Source: Aureobasidium sp. EXF-3400
Taxonomy: Eukaryota; Ascomycota; Dothideomycetes; Dothideales; Saccotheciaceae
Assembly (NCBI GenBank): GCA_024195585.1
Contig: SWBL01000211.1
Span: 25,198-89,197, forward strand
Direction of reading: 5' to 3'
Length of the DNA: 64,000 nt
Both the position numbers and the translations under genes were made by a program. Below, piece after piece: positions 33,975-44,106 of the stretch. How positions within the stretch are numbered: the first letter of the stretch is position 1; every line of letters begins with the position of its first letter. The notes under the pieces are model-generated. The model saw nothing but the letters and a program-made list of their open reading frames with translations, searched no databases and was not told the origin of the DNA.

Positions 33975-34877
33975 CTTTGCAAATGTGAGGATCTTGACAA
34001 GTCAAAATCATGTCTCGAGGGCGGATCCAGTGAGCTATATGTAAAGAGCTATTGCCGATTTGTCAATGATCTGTTGACAAGCTGAAGTTCGTATCCTAAC
34101 AATATGCACAATATACCGTATTGAGCCCCATTTGTGGTCACTAAGCGACGCCTCCTTGCTTGGGCCAGGAACATGTTTCAGACCAATAAGCGCAAGAAAA
34201 GCAGTGCTGCCTTATAGCATAGCCTCACGTCTGGCTGATATACCAAGACGATTGCGTGTTTGTTGTACGCGGTCCTGTCTCTAGGAGGAAGGTGCTGGTT
34301 CGCTGTAGGGCTGCCAAATCCTGGAGGATCATGGGCTTTGCTGCGCCTTAGTCACTTTGAGATGAAGAACCCCTGTCTCCACGATGTGATTGATGTAGGT
34401 CCACGCGGTTGGGTCGTATGTCAAATAGTATACGGGTTGTTTGCATCCTTCTCGTATCAAGTTGTGGTCGAATAGTTCCACGATCTATGACTTCCGAGTT
34501 GGGATCATCATGATGCCAAGCCTGATTGTCAGCAAGAGCGTCACCTACATATGAATCTGTTGGGAACAAATGCCCATTTCAGCCAACATCATCATCGCTT
34601 CAAGCGCCCGCTCCGCGCCTCGCGCTTCCATCGATGCAAGAGAGTCACTGATTGAACGTTCAACGCAATGTCCGGGACTGGCGAAGGACGAGCGACCTTT
34701 GACATCGCGTGTCAAGGTTACCTATGCACTACTGACTCGTCAGTCTACAAGACACGTTTCAGGCGCGTACATGTCCGCCTGATATCGAAAGTCGAGTCCT
34801 TTTAGACACGTACATCGACAGATTTTTTCCTTCCTCGGAGTTTATTGTCTTATCAATGCAATATTGTCATCCATATC
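33975..34877. other. Divergent intergenic region, no gene seen
   Basis: About 0.9 kb between the carboxypeptidase (minus) and the I9-like repeat protein (plus). Short frames only. Confidence 0.45.
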
Positions 34878-35954
34878 ATGCGACTTCTGCATAACCTTTC
34901 GGCCCATGCTGTCATTGCTTTTGCTTTGACCAGCACCGCTCTCGCATCTGGACCACCAGCGACACCCGGGCCCAGCGAGACCACCTATCTCGCTCCATTG
35001 AACGAAAATTGCCTACCAGAAGACCAGAACTGTAGCAACGTAGAAGGCTCATACCTAGTCACACTACGCAAAAACTACAGACTCACATCCCACCTCTCCT
35101 TCATTGCCAAAAACATTCACGCGGACCCAGTCCTGGATTGCCAGATACAATGGATTGGAAGAGGCTCTTACTCAGTCAAGGGCGTTTCAGCAGATTCGTT
35201 ACATATCCTTCGTCAAGATCCAGGAGTCAAGAAAATCGACCAGAGTTACTGGCCTTCAGTGCCCGAACTCGAAGGCGATGCCACTTACCTCGCCCCAATG
35301 CTCGATCCCTGCCGACCCGGAAGCCCAACCTGCAAGCCCGTAAAGGACAGATACACGGTCACACTTCGCGAGAACTACCCGTCTTCCTCGCATCTCTCCT
35401 ACATAGCCCAAAACATCGACATCGATCCAGTAAAAGACTGGAAAATTAGATGGAGCAGTTACTGCGACGTCTACACAATCAGCAACGTCACAGTAGAACA
35501 CCTCAATATCATCCGTCGCGACCGCGGAGTCGAGGAAGTTGAAGAATGGTCCTGGTTTCTCATGCACGAGGTGGGTTTGTGCAGGGATGAACGGCTATCG
35601 GAAGAAGAGAGACGAATCTGCTACGAAGAGGAAAATCTGCCCGATTGCGAAAAACCGAGTTTCTCCAAAGAGGAAAGACAATCCTGCTATGCTGATGAGA
35701 AATTCTTGTCATGTATACCCCCACAGGCTTCAAAGGAGGGGCGGCAAAAATGTCGCGAAGAAAGTCAGGTTGACATATGTGAGAATCCACTACTCACGGA
35801 AGAAGAACAGCGATTCTGTCGTGATGGAAGTCTGTATGCTACAAGCGATGATCCACGACTCTCGATCTTCGCAGAAGGAAGAAGGACTTGCGCTAGAAGA
35901 CCGGAGACCGGGAAGTGGAGAGATCTATTCCATGGAGGTTCGGGTAGATTCTAA
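34878..35954 (+). CDS. Secreted protein with two I9-propeptide-like units and a 22-residue Cys repeat
   Basis: An intronless gene for 358 residues; 1-24 is a signal peptide (cleavage near ALASG). Residues 36-125 and 136-226 are two copies of one module. TYLAPxxxxC, VTLR[KE]NY (61-67, 161-167) and SHLS[FY]IA[KQ]NI (71-80, 171-180) sit exactly 100 residues apart, with one inserted residue further on. Each module ends L-x-I-[LI]-R-x-D-x-G-V-[KE], the pattern of subtilisin propeptide/inhibitor I9 domains, but no S8 catalytic domain follows. The C-terminal part has cysteines at 235/257/279/301 and 248/270/292/314, i.e. four units of exactly 22 residues with SxEERxxC cores. A stand-alone protease inhibitor or effector-like protein is the best guess; no described architecture is recognised. 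Confidence 0.85.
   Translation: MRLLHNLSAHAVIAFALTSTALASGPPATPGPSETTYLAPLNENCLPEDQNCSNVEGSYLVTLRKNYRLTSHLSFIAKNIHADPVLDCQIQWIGRGSYSVKGVSADSLHILRQDPGVKKIDQSYWPSVPELEGDATYLAPMLDPCRPGSPTCKPVKDRYTVTLRENYPSSSHLSYIAQNIDIDPVKDWKIRWSSYCDVYTISNVTVEHLNIIRRDRGVEEVEEWSWFLMHEVGLCRDERLSEEERRICYEEENLPDCEKPSFSKEERQSCYADEKFLSCIPPQASKEGRQKCREESQVDICENPLLTEEEQRFCRDGSLYATSDDPRLSIFAEGRRTCARRPETGKWRDLFHGGSGRF
34983..35555 (+). repeat. Internal tandem duplication of a ~300-bp coding unit
   Basis: Two copies of the ~100-codon module (about 34983-35255 and 35283-35555) within the I9-like gene. The spacing is 300 bp with no gap over the first ~57 codons, then one extra codon in the second copy. Protein similarity is clear, but the DNA is well diverged. 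Confidence 0.75.
35580..35821 (+). repeat. 66-bp-period coding repeat (Cys units)
   Basis: Codons for cysteine recur at exactly 66-bp spacing in two series (residues 235/257/279/301 and 248/270/292/314), defining four 22-residue units at the C-terminus of the I9-like protein. Confidence 0.8.
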
Positions 35955-36192
35955 GTTGTTCGGCTAGACTTGATGTCTTGGTGTCCGGTGATAGAGCTAG
36001 GTAGGCCATGGTACTTTCGGACTGTATCTATAGGTATGGGATATGAGCGAGGAAATAAATGCAAATGCTCATTGGTATCAAAATTTTCTCTATCGCTATG
36101 ATTCTTCCTAACACTCCGGTCCTAAAGTAGCAGTCCGTTCTATCCCAATCGTAACAGTCATAAAAAGGTTCATCCTCATGCCTCATCTCCAA

Positions 36193-39100
36193 TCACCCAA
36201 AGGTATCCTTGATAGTCCCCAACAACTTCGTCAATTCCTTCAGACGCACCGGCTTGGTCAAGAACAAATTGATTCCAGACACAAAAGCCTCGTGCTGCGC
36301 CTCTGAACTTCCCAATCCAGTCAACGCAATGATAACCACAGGTTTCAATCCCATCTTTCTCTCGTAAGCACGAATGTGTCTCGAGGCCTCAAACCCATCC
36401 ATCACAGGCATGGAGATGTCCATCAGGATGACTTCTGGTATAGTCGTTTGCGAGGAGTCCAAGGCCGAGTACGCGTTTTTGTATGCGTCGACTGCTTGTT
36501 TACCATCGGAAGCTTTGAGCATTGCGTGTCCATTCTTCTTGGCGTATGTGATGAGGAGTCGAAGGTTGATTGCGTTGTCATCTACGAGCAGAAGACAGGG
36601 CTTGACAGCGTCTAGAGCTGGTGCCACAGCATCGGACATGCTAATGATACTCTGATTGCGAGTTCGCTGGGGTTCTTGCGGGTCGATATCTGCTAGACTT
36701 GCTGCTGTCAAGACACTGTTGGCTACTTCAGGGACGTTCTGTTTTGGAGTATCGACGCCCAGGCCATCGGGTTCGGGGCTTGATGTTACAGCTTTGTCTG
36801 ATGTTGGGACTATGCTGACGGGTCGATGGTTGTTGCTGCTTGATGGACGGCGACTTCGAAGGGTGAGTCTCCTTGTGCTCTCTGTCTCATTTGGTGATGA
36901 TGCACCAGACCAAGTGTAAGATTCTCGCCAAGTGTCGAAGCGAGGCGTTACTGGTTCGTAGGGTGTATTGGGTGTCAATGGGCTGTGCGGTCTGCATGTC
37001 CACGGTTCTCCAGCCGGAGATTGTTCGAGTATACGGTTGATAACAAAGGCGAGTCTGGTGGGTCCGCAGGGTTGAGCGACATATTCCACTCTTCCGCGAA
37101 CCAGCTGTTCAATTCGAGAGCCCTTCAAGTTCCTAGCCGATATGTAATCTTTGCATAGTACAACGATCGGCTTAGCTCGCAACGAAGTCATCGCTATCTT
37201 GTCTTCTGTACTCTGGTTGATTCGGGGAGACACTAGCAACTCTGTGAGATGCAGCAGGTCATACTCTGCAACAACAGCAAAGTCTGTTCTGCCAGATGAC
37301 TGCCAAGTGGGACCGGATGTGTGCATGCCCATACCCGAGCATGTTTTGCCGAAGGCGACAAGCTGTTTGTGGCGGCCCATGGCGATGGCACTTCGGTCGT
37401 CGACCTCAGGTGAGCCCATGACATGTACTGAAAGTCCAGACCAGATATTGGCTGGGGACACAGGTTTTGCTCCATCGAGATCAGCGCTCTTCGGGCGACG
37501 TGTAAGCTTCATGGGCATTGTCACACTGACGATGCTGCCTTGTCCTTTGCTGCTCCGCACATCGACTTTGCCCTTCCACCCCTTCACAATGCGTGCTACC
37601 ATGCTCATGCCAAGTCCTGTCCCTTCAGCCAGATCGTCCTCTTGACTGAATGCTCGGAAAAGTTTTGTACGTAGGAAATCTTTCGACATTCCTCTACCAG
37701 TGTCGGCGACTGAGAGCTGGGCGACTGGGCGACTCATCTTCTTATGGGGTGGCAGAATCTTCAACGTCACGTTGATGGAACCCTCGGATGTGTACTTGAG
37801 AGCATTGTTGACAAGATTGACGCAGACGCGCTTCCACGCACCGAGGGTGATCTTGCAATCCCACGAGATGCTAGGGTGTCTTTCAATATGCATTGAGACA
37901 GTGACGTTCCTCTCATTCAAAGTGCGCTGATCCTTGGAACAACAGAACGAGTAAACGGCTGATTCGATTACCTCCTCCGTGATAACATCTAGCGAAACGT
38001 CCGCGTCAAGGGCCGACGCTTCTCCGTCGCTGTTTTTCAGATCTGCAGATCTTGGAGATTGATTTTTGAGATCTGTCCGCGACTTGGAGCCAATGTGTTT
38101 GGTGAGAACGTTTATCCTTGAGAACTCTAATAAATGGTCGACGATATCTAGCAACGTACGTCCACAAGTGTCGATTTGTGAAATCATCTCTGAAGTTTCG
38201 TGGTCGACATTTTGCTCTGACAGTATTTCGACCGTTCCGAGAATGCCATGGAGTGGTGATCTCAGCTCGTGGCTGATGGACGAGATAAAGTCAGACTTTA
38301 TATTGTTCGAAACATCAACATCCAAGCGAGCAAGCTTTGCCATGATGACATCGCAGAAAGCGGTGAGATAATGCATTTCGCCCTCATTACTGAACATGCG
38401 CATTGGCGTACAGGACCAAATGACACAGCCAGCACGCCATTGGTTTCGTTGAGGATCCCAAAGGCCAAGAACCATCAGGCTACGCACTCCGGGAAAAGCG
38501 GCTGCAAGTAGTTTGCCAGGAGCATGTTTTAGGGATCTTTTTCGGTCTCTGCGGGCACGAGAGGTGTTGCTGGCTATGGAGCTTGAGCGTGCAGGACCAC
38601 CATCAGATGCACTCTCGGTGAACTGTTCATCAAGGTAGTCATCTCCGTGCTCGTTGAAGTTCCAAACTTTAGCGCCTTTGGAACGCCTGAGAACAGAACG
38701 AAGGAACTTGGGGGTCAGTTGAGCATAGATTTCACGACGAGCGTCAGGGGCAGGCACAGATCCGGTGCGGGCTGCATAGGAAGCGCCAAGGATGGGGCAT
38801 GGTTGGTCGTCGGCATCTGTGACACGAGGAGCGACATCTTCGCTTCCGCTAGTTTGGTGACCGTCAGTGCCGCTGTTTGGAGTGTCGGGGTCGTTATCCG
38901 GGGTCTTCTCCAGGAAAGAATTGCTGACAAGATTGCCGAAACCAGAAACAGAGGCATCCAAAAACAAGACACCATCAGCATCGACAGCTTTCTGAATTAG
39001 AGCAGAGGCGGATTGCATGACTTGATTGGGAGATTGCTCAGCAGAATGGGCTGCTGGTTCGTCAGACGAACATTCCCCAGGAGTCGAGTCTTCAGTGACA

Positions 39101-40245
39101 GTCGGATCGATGTAGACGGACATGTCTGATCTGGCTCTATTCTGAGCAAACCATGAAGGTCTCTGGCCACGAGGAGATCTTTCTCTGATGTTTGTGATAC
39201 GATCAGAAGCGCTGAAAGACTGACGCTGTCTGTTAGTCGATGGATGTCTAGCCAGGGCAGGTCTCTTGGCGGGGGCTGACGAGTCGAGGTTACCAATGGT
39301 CAAGAGAGACGAAGAGGTCTGGGTGTCGTAGCGGACCTGTGGTCGTTCTGCATCGGTGGTAGTCTCTCTGCGGGAACTGGCCTCGCTTGCGGTAAAAGCA
39401 CCCAGAGCAGCGACCATGTCAGTGCCGCGCTTCTGCTCCACCTTAGCCTTTATCATATCAAGATGGCTCATGACGGCCAGTCCCATCTCTTGCAAGAAGT
39501 CGATTTCCTTTTTGGCCAGGCCTTCGTGAGGCTTGTCGTCCAGCACACAGAAGGCACCAATCTTCAAGCCTTTGGGAGTGGTGATGGGCACACCTGCATA
39601 GAACCTCGCTCTTGGACCACCCGTGACATAAGGGCGATTGCAGAAGCGAGTGTCTTCTGTAAGGTTGTTAATGATGTGGATGATGTGAGACGAGTCCCCA
39701 TCGTGTCCATTTGTGCCGTTATTGGACGGCAACAAAACTGTATATTCGCATACGCTGAAGCCTCTGGGTATCTTTGTGGTGCCCAGCCATAGTGCATCTT
39801 CTTCATCGTCGAAAGAGGTATTATCGTGCAGGGAGAGGGTGCGGGTGGCTTCGGCGAGGACGTAAGCGTGGGTCGTGTCGAAGAAGAAGATCATGGCGCG
39901 GCGCATCTTGAGGCGGATGGCAGCAAGTTGGCAGAAGGCAGTCAGAGCCTTGTCAGACGACTGTACTGGTCTATGTCTGGCGACAGCTTCGTCCGAGTTG
40001 AGATCGGTCCAGTTCATCTCTCTGGTTGCGAGGGCGCGAATCGGTTCGTAATAGCTGTAAAATTCATGTTCTTTTTTAATCTCGAAGCGCGCACGCTGCT
40101 CGGGGGACATGTCTTCAACATTCATGTTAACAAGATCTTCTACGGGCCCTCTAGTCGCAGTCGTAGGCGCCGTTGTAGGCGTCGTCGTTGTTGGTGTCGA
40201 CGGCCCTGCTGCCAGTACAGGCTCATTGTCTCCGGAGTGTTTCAT
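36193..40245 (-). CDS. GAF-domain hybrid histidine kinase
   Basis: An intronless gene for 1350 residues. After a Thr/Pro-rich start come a GAF domain (about 95-275: DDEEDALWLG, RFYAGVPITTPKGLKIGAFCVLDD) and a long low-complexity, partly acidic linker. The kinase core has the H-box SISHELRSPLHGILG (His ~658), N-box LVNNALKYTSEG (~812), DTGRGMSKDFL, and EGTGLGMSMVARIV. The receiver at ~1225-1345 has DDNAIN, the acceptor Asp in ILMDISMPVMDG (~1275), Thr in IALTGLG, and Lys in FLTKPVR. It is a typical ascomycete cytosolic hybrid kinase for phosphorelay signalling. The GAF domain may sense redox or light through a chromophore, but no phytochrome Cys motif is seen. It converges on the I9-like gene 240 bp away. 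Confidence 0.94.
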   Translation of the reverse strand: MKHSGDNEPVLAAGPSTPTTTTPTTAPTTATRGPVEDLVNMNVEDMSPEQRARFEIKKEHEFYSYYEPIRALATREMNWTDLNSDEAVARHRPVQSSDKALTAFCQLAAIRLKMRRAMIFFFDTTHAYVLAEATRTLSLHDNTSFDDEEDALWLGTTKIPRGFSVCEYTVLLPSNNGTNGHDGDSSHIIHIINNLTEDTRFCNRPYVTGGPRARFYAGVPITTPKGLKIGAFCVLDDKPHEGLAKKEIDFLQEMGLAVMSHLDMIKAKVEQKRGTDMVAALGAFTASEASSRRETTTDAERPQVRYDTQTSSSLLTIGNLDSSAPAKRPALARHPSTNRQRQSFSASDRITNIRERSPRGQRPSWFAQNRARSDMSVYIDPTVTEDSTPGECSSDEPAAHSAEQSPNQVMQSASALIQKAVDADGVLFLDASVSGFGNLVSNSFLEKTPDNDPDTPNSGTDGHQTSGSEDVAPRVTDADDQPCPILGASYAARTGSVPAPDARREIYAQLTPKFLRSVLRRSKGAKVWNFNEHGDDYLDEQFTESASDGGPARSSSIASNTSRARRDRKRSLKHAPGKLLAAAFPGVRSLMVLGLWDPQRNQWRAGCVIWSCTPMRMFSNEGEMHYLTAFCDVIMAKLARLDVDVSNNIKSDFISSISHELRSPLHGILGTVEILSEQNVDHETSEMISQIDTCGRTLLDIVDHLLEFSRINVLTKHIGSKSRTDLKNQSPRSADLKNSDGEASALDADVSLDVITEEVIESAVYSFCCSKDQRTLNERNVTVSMHIERHPSISWDCKITLGAWKRVCVNLVNNALKYTSEGSINVTLKILPPHKKMSRPVAQLSVADTGRGMSKDFLRTKLFRAFSQEDDLAEGTGLGMSMVARIVKGWKGKVDVRSSKGQGSIVSVTMPMKLTRRPKSADLDGAKPVSPANIWSGLSVHVMGSPEVDDRSAIAMGRHKQLVAFGKTCSGMGMHTSGPTWQSSGRTDFAVVAEYDLLHLTELLVSPRINQSTEDKIAMTSLRAKPIVVLCKDYISARNLKGSRIEQLVRGRVEYVAQPCGPTRLAFVINRILEQSPAGEPWTCRPHSPLTPNTPYEPVTPRFDTWRESYTWSGASSPNETESTRRLTLRSRRPSSSNNHRPVSIVPTSDKAVTSSPEPDGLGVDTPKQNVPEVANSVLTAASLADIDPQEPQRTRNQSIISMSDAVAPALDAVKPCLLLVDDNAINLRLLITYAKKNGHAMLKASDGKQAVDAYKNAYSALDSSQTTIPEVILMDISMPVMDGFEASRHIRAYERKMGLKPVVIIALTGLGSSEAQHEAFVSGINLFLTKPVRLKELTKLLGTIKDTFG

Positions 40246-40994
40246 TGCTGAGCGGCCGCAGCATGTACAACCTACCTAACACCTGACGGATACCGACGGC
40301 TTGGGAATGGCAGGAGCGAAACTACACAAGGAAACTGTACACGGCGATAGAGACCCTATCAGAGGTAGGCACCCAGGGCCTAGAACGCAAACCCATGAGC
40401 AAAGGAAGCGACGGCTTGAAAACACCCGCCGGAGTGGTGGACCGTGGACCGTGGACCCTTGCAACTTCGGCTCCAGCTCCGAACTTTCCGCCTTGGACTG
40501 TCGCATCTAGGTTGTCCTCACGCCTGCTTCATCATGTTTGAATATTTATCCTAATCACATCTCGTCTCTTTCAAAGCAGTCCCCCTGCCGAATTATTTCG
40601 ACTGGCACAAGGACTTGTAGCTGTGACGTGGGAATCAAATGGTTGGCACACATCGATGCTTTGACTATACCCTAGCACGTAAGCACTTGCGGGGTCCGTT
40701 TCCTTGGGGGCCTTTAGAACACACGTGGCGTAGGATGAAGGACGTGCGGTATTTCGAGGAGATAGCATACTTCTCTAGCTGTTACATTTTCTCCTCTCTG
40801 ATGGCAACACTCGGTGAATCTAACTCCTACTCGAATGCACAGTATCTAAATCAACACAAGCGGGGCCATGGAGACAACTTCAGGTGGCCTCTTTCCGTGG
40901 GTGTGATTCCTTTTTGAAAGGTATCATGCATTGTCATAGTTCCATATGCAACGAAAAGCATGGATTTGTTTGTACAAGAACTCTATCGTGCTAT
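40246..40994. other. Intergenic, promoter of the GAF histidine kinase
   Basis: 749 bp with no gene. Three tandem TGGACCG copies (40438-40458) lie about 200 bp upstream of the kinase start. Confidence 0.5.
40438..40458. repeat. Three tandem TGGACCG/TGGACCC units
   Basis: Perfect 7-bp periodicity over 21 bp (the third copy ends in C) in the upstream region of the GAF histidine kinase. It may be a simple repeat or a regulatory cluster. Confidence 0.5.
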
Positions 40995-42203
40995 CTAGCT
41001 ATACCAGTTGTTCGGCGTCCACTTGTAATACTCGGGTCCAATGTCCTTGATAGACTTCAATCCCAAATGAGCAGCATCACTAGCGATTTCAGCCTTCAGC
41101 AATTCAACAGCCTTAGCGACACCCTCAGTGCCATACGCATTGGCATACATGAAAGGTCTACCAAGTCCCACGGCGCGAACGCCAAGAGCAAGCATCTTGA
41201 GCACATCACTACCATATCTGACACCACCATCTGCATAAACTTCGATCTGCTTGAAGATCTCGGGGGCTTCCTGGTGGATCTCGAGGGCGACCTCGAAACC
41301 AGAGGGGCTGCCGTCGAGGTTGCGACCACCGTGGTTCGACAAAACGATGGCAGGTGCCTTGTACTTGACTGCCATCTTGGCGTCTTCCACGGTTTGGATT
41401 CCCTTGATGACGACAGGCAATCTGGTGAAGTTCTGCAACTTTTGGTAGTATTGCCATGTGAAGGCCGAGTAGTCAACATCTGCCGAGCCAGCAGAGTAGC
41501 GTTGGGCACGGTGGCGCACACCAGGTCCAGCACTGTCGACGGTGAAGACAATCGCGCGAGCACCAGATTCCTCAATCTCCTTGAAGTGTGCCTTGGTAGC
41601 AGTATCGTTGGAAGCATCAAGGTAGACCTGCTGCCACATAACCTGGGAGCCATTGGAGGGTCTTGCGGCGGCTAGATCCTTCAGAGGTAGAGAGCTGAAG
41701 TCGGAAGGAATGTACAAGATATCGCCTTGATAAGCACCTTCGACGAGTCCGAGTTCGGCTCTCTCGTTGGCAAGAGCACCTCGTGCACATGGGCTGATGA
41801 AGAAAGGTGCCGAGAAATTGTGGCCAAGGATCGATGTGGTGAATGTCGACTCAATCTTAGAGTTATCTCTCAATACGCGTGGGCGAGCAGTGTAGCGTTG
41901 GAACACTTCCAGATTGTTGCGGTAAGACCATTCGCCAGCAGCACCATTGCGATAGTAGGTGTAAGCACTCGTGTTCATGTATTTGCGAGCAGCCCAGTCG
42001 AAATCTGGGAGTCCGACGATGCTCTCCAGAGGTGGCAGAGTGCCGTCGGGTGTATCTCCCAGAGCTTCATCGATACTGTTGAACGGTCAGATCATGTTGA
42101 GACTCATGTGATGGTAGTTTACTCACCCAGTATCAGCCTCGTTGAGGAAAGGTCTAGCCGCAAGAGCTAAGCTCGTCAAGGTAGCAAAAATGATAGACTT
42201 CAT
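40995..42203 (-). CDS. Secreted FMN-dependent alpha-hydroxyacid dehydrogenase/oxidase
   Basis: 385 residues, exons 42203-42127 and 42075-40995 (1158 nt). The N-terminal MKSIIFATLTSLALAARP is a signal peptide rather than a mitochondrial leader, and no cytochrome b5 domain is present. The FMN-dependent dehydrogenase barrel is complete: YTARPRVLRDNS, FSAPFFISPCARGALA, LPVVIKGIQTVEDAK (FMN-binding Lys), LSNHGGRNLDGSPS (catalytic His-Gly-Gly-Arg, ~272) and ADGGVRYGSDVLKMLALG. It would oxidise L-lactate or a related 2-hydroxy acid. Without a heme domain, oxygen is a likely acceptor, giving peroxide. Potential N-glycosylation sites (NGSQ, NDTA) agree with secretion. A TATA-like box lies 69 bp upstream. 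Confidence 0.88.
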
Positions 42204-42271
42204 TGTCAATGGCCGAACTCGAGAGGCTTCAAGATACAAAGGTTCAGCCGTCAGAAAAGGCAGATCCCATG

Positions 42272-42280
42272 CTTCTTATA
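42272..42280 (-). promoter_or_regulatory. TATA-like box of the hydroxyacid dehydrogenase gene
   Basis: TATAAGAAG on the minus strand, 69 bp before the ATG at 42203. Confidence 0.4.
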
Positions 42281-43402
42281 TGTTAGCTAGAAAGCGCCAC
42301 ATACTTGCACAGCCGGACGGTAGAGAAGCCCTGAAAAGCAGTTATGCCTCGAGTGTTAAACTCTGCGACAACCAGACTCAATCAACATGACACGCCATGC
42401 TCTCGTACTTGGCATACTGCAGCAAGCCATGCTGTTTGAAACCCTGATCGGATACTGTCGCTCGCCTACTAAGCTCTTTCAAGGTCATAGCCTTATTCTT
42501 CCATCGACACATGCGACATCTTAACAACAATTGATTGCAAAGCGAGAGATGGCTGGACTCATTTCGGTGCTGCAACCAGCTGCAAGGTACCAGGGTGGGT
42601 CCTGAATACCGCAGTAAACGACATCTAAGGTTTCTTGGGTATAGCTTGGCGACTGCGGTGGAATAGACAGCCGAGGAACGTCTTCGTCGAGTTTTGGCTG
42701 ATGTTCGAAGGGTTGAGGTGTGATCTACAAGATGTGTTTCTCCTTCAGCTTGCGCGCTTGAAGAAACCAAGCAAATAACGCAGCGGTACAGTATTGATAG
42801 CTGGCAATAGCACCATCCTGCGATCCACTGGAAAAAACGTTCTTGGGTGTCGTTGAAGTTGGAGGTTGAGGAGAGCCGATTCGCGCAGCCATTCAGTCCG
42901 TGCTTTCCCGAATGCCACAATCTTATCAGATCCGCTGAGCTCGATCCGTTGAGCGAAGGCACTTTATACCAGACCCTCGCCAAACTCTTCATACAGGCGT
43001 CCAATCTGCGAGCATCGCTTACCTGTCGCAATTTTTACTGCTCGGCAGCACTATGCAGTTCGCGACAACTAAAATGTCAAGGATGACTGACACATGCTCA
43101 TCAAACATTGCGTCTTCACAGACTACACAAATTGCGCGACAAGCTTCCAACAAGCTTGACAGCTAGCAGCTTGGCCAATTGGGTATACCTCGCCTACAGA
43201 CAGTCTTGGCCTCGTCTACAGACTCCAGGCTGTGCACCTGGCAGAATTGGCACTTTTCAAAAACATGTCGATGGCGGCAGCACATCGATTTTGGAGACGC
43301 GTCGCGATGGTTCGGCATTCTTCTGCTGTTGCTAACAGGGTCTTCTTCGCCGCACAGACGGTCGACCACACCTTGATGGCCACTTCAACTTAATTTATGT
43401 CG
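42281..43402. other. Intergenic, no gene supported
   Basis: About 1.1 kb. A 217-codon open frame on the minus strand (42378-43031) has no ATG start, no domain and atypical composition; it is not called. Confidence 0.45.
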
Positions 43403-44106
43403 TTATCTCTTCTCTTCAAAGTCCCTGATCTCCCAGCTCTCGATATCATCTTCAATCGTCAAAACATACGTCTTGAATACAATACTCTCGTACCACACCG
43501 TTGCTGCAGCCCTTGCCTTTGCGTGCCAAGGACCCCGACCGCCGTCTCTCGCATGCTGCCTACTCTCCCAAAAGCCTTTGATCCTGTCAGTTATGCTTTT
43601 TCAGATTGGAGGGATAACCTACAGGTCGCCAAGTTCCGTCGATTCTGGTCTTTCACTCCATACCAATATTTCAACAATCCTCCGCTAGCCATGGCTTCCT
43701 GATGCGAGTAGGCATCTAGTTCGAACAACCTCTCCGGATCTGCGTCAGGTTTGAGTTGTGACCTAAAACTGACAACGTAGAAGTCTGTCTTCTTCCATTT
43801 GTACCCTTCTGCTTTCGCAAGTGATCTAAGAGTTCCAATCACCTCTTCCAAATTGAACGACTCCGTGTACTCTGATATCGCATAGTCGTCTCGGGTGGGC
43901 TGGAATATCGTTAAGGATTTCGCGAAGAGTTGGCTTGGCGTGTTGTATCTATTGAGGTCGAGGAGATGTGGTTTTGAGGTGTATGGTGACACGACGAGAA
44001 GGGATTCACTATTCAATTCTGTCTCTTCGACAGTTATAACGTCCTTTTGGCTTCCGAAGATATGATGCGAATGCGTCGATTGCGATACAGTAAGAGCGGC
44101 AGCCAT
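43403..44106 (-). CDS. UPF0643 family protein of unknown function
   Basis: 218 residues, exons 44106-43623 and 43575-43403 (657 nt) on the minus strand. The family marks recognised are SKPHLLDLNRYNTPSQLFAKSL, QPTRDDYA, the AEGYKWKKTDFYVVSFRSQL block, a GGLLKYWYG motif and RNLATCFW at the exon join, then GGRGPWHAKARAA and a C-terminal WEI. Choosing the acceptor at 43576 rather than the nearer AG restores RNLATCFW and a 47-nt intron. Without the second exon the protein would end in an unrelated 10-residue tail. UPF0643 is conserved in ascomycetes, including yeasts, with no known activity. Confidence 0.85.

Noticed and set aside
42378..43031. 217-codon open frame on the minus strand
   Set aside because: It begins with TTG, and its Cys/Arg/Ser-rich composition gives no recognisable fold; no splice extension improves it.
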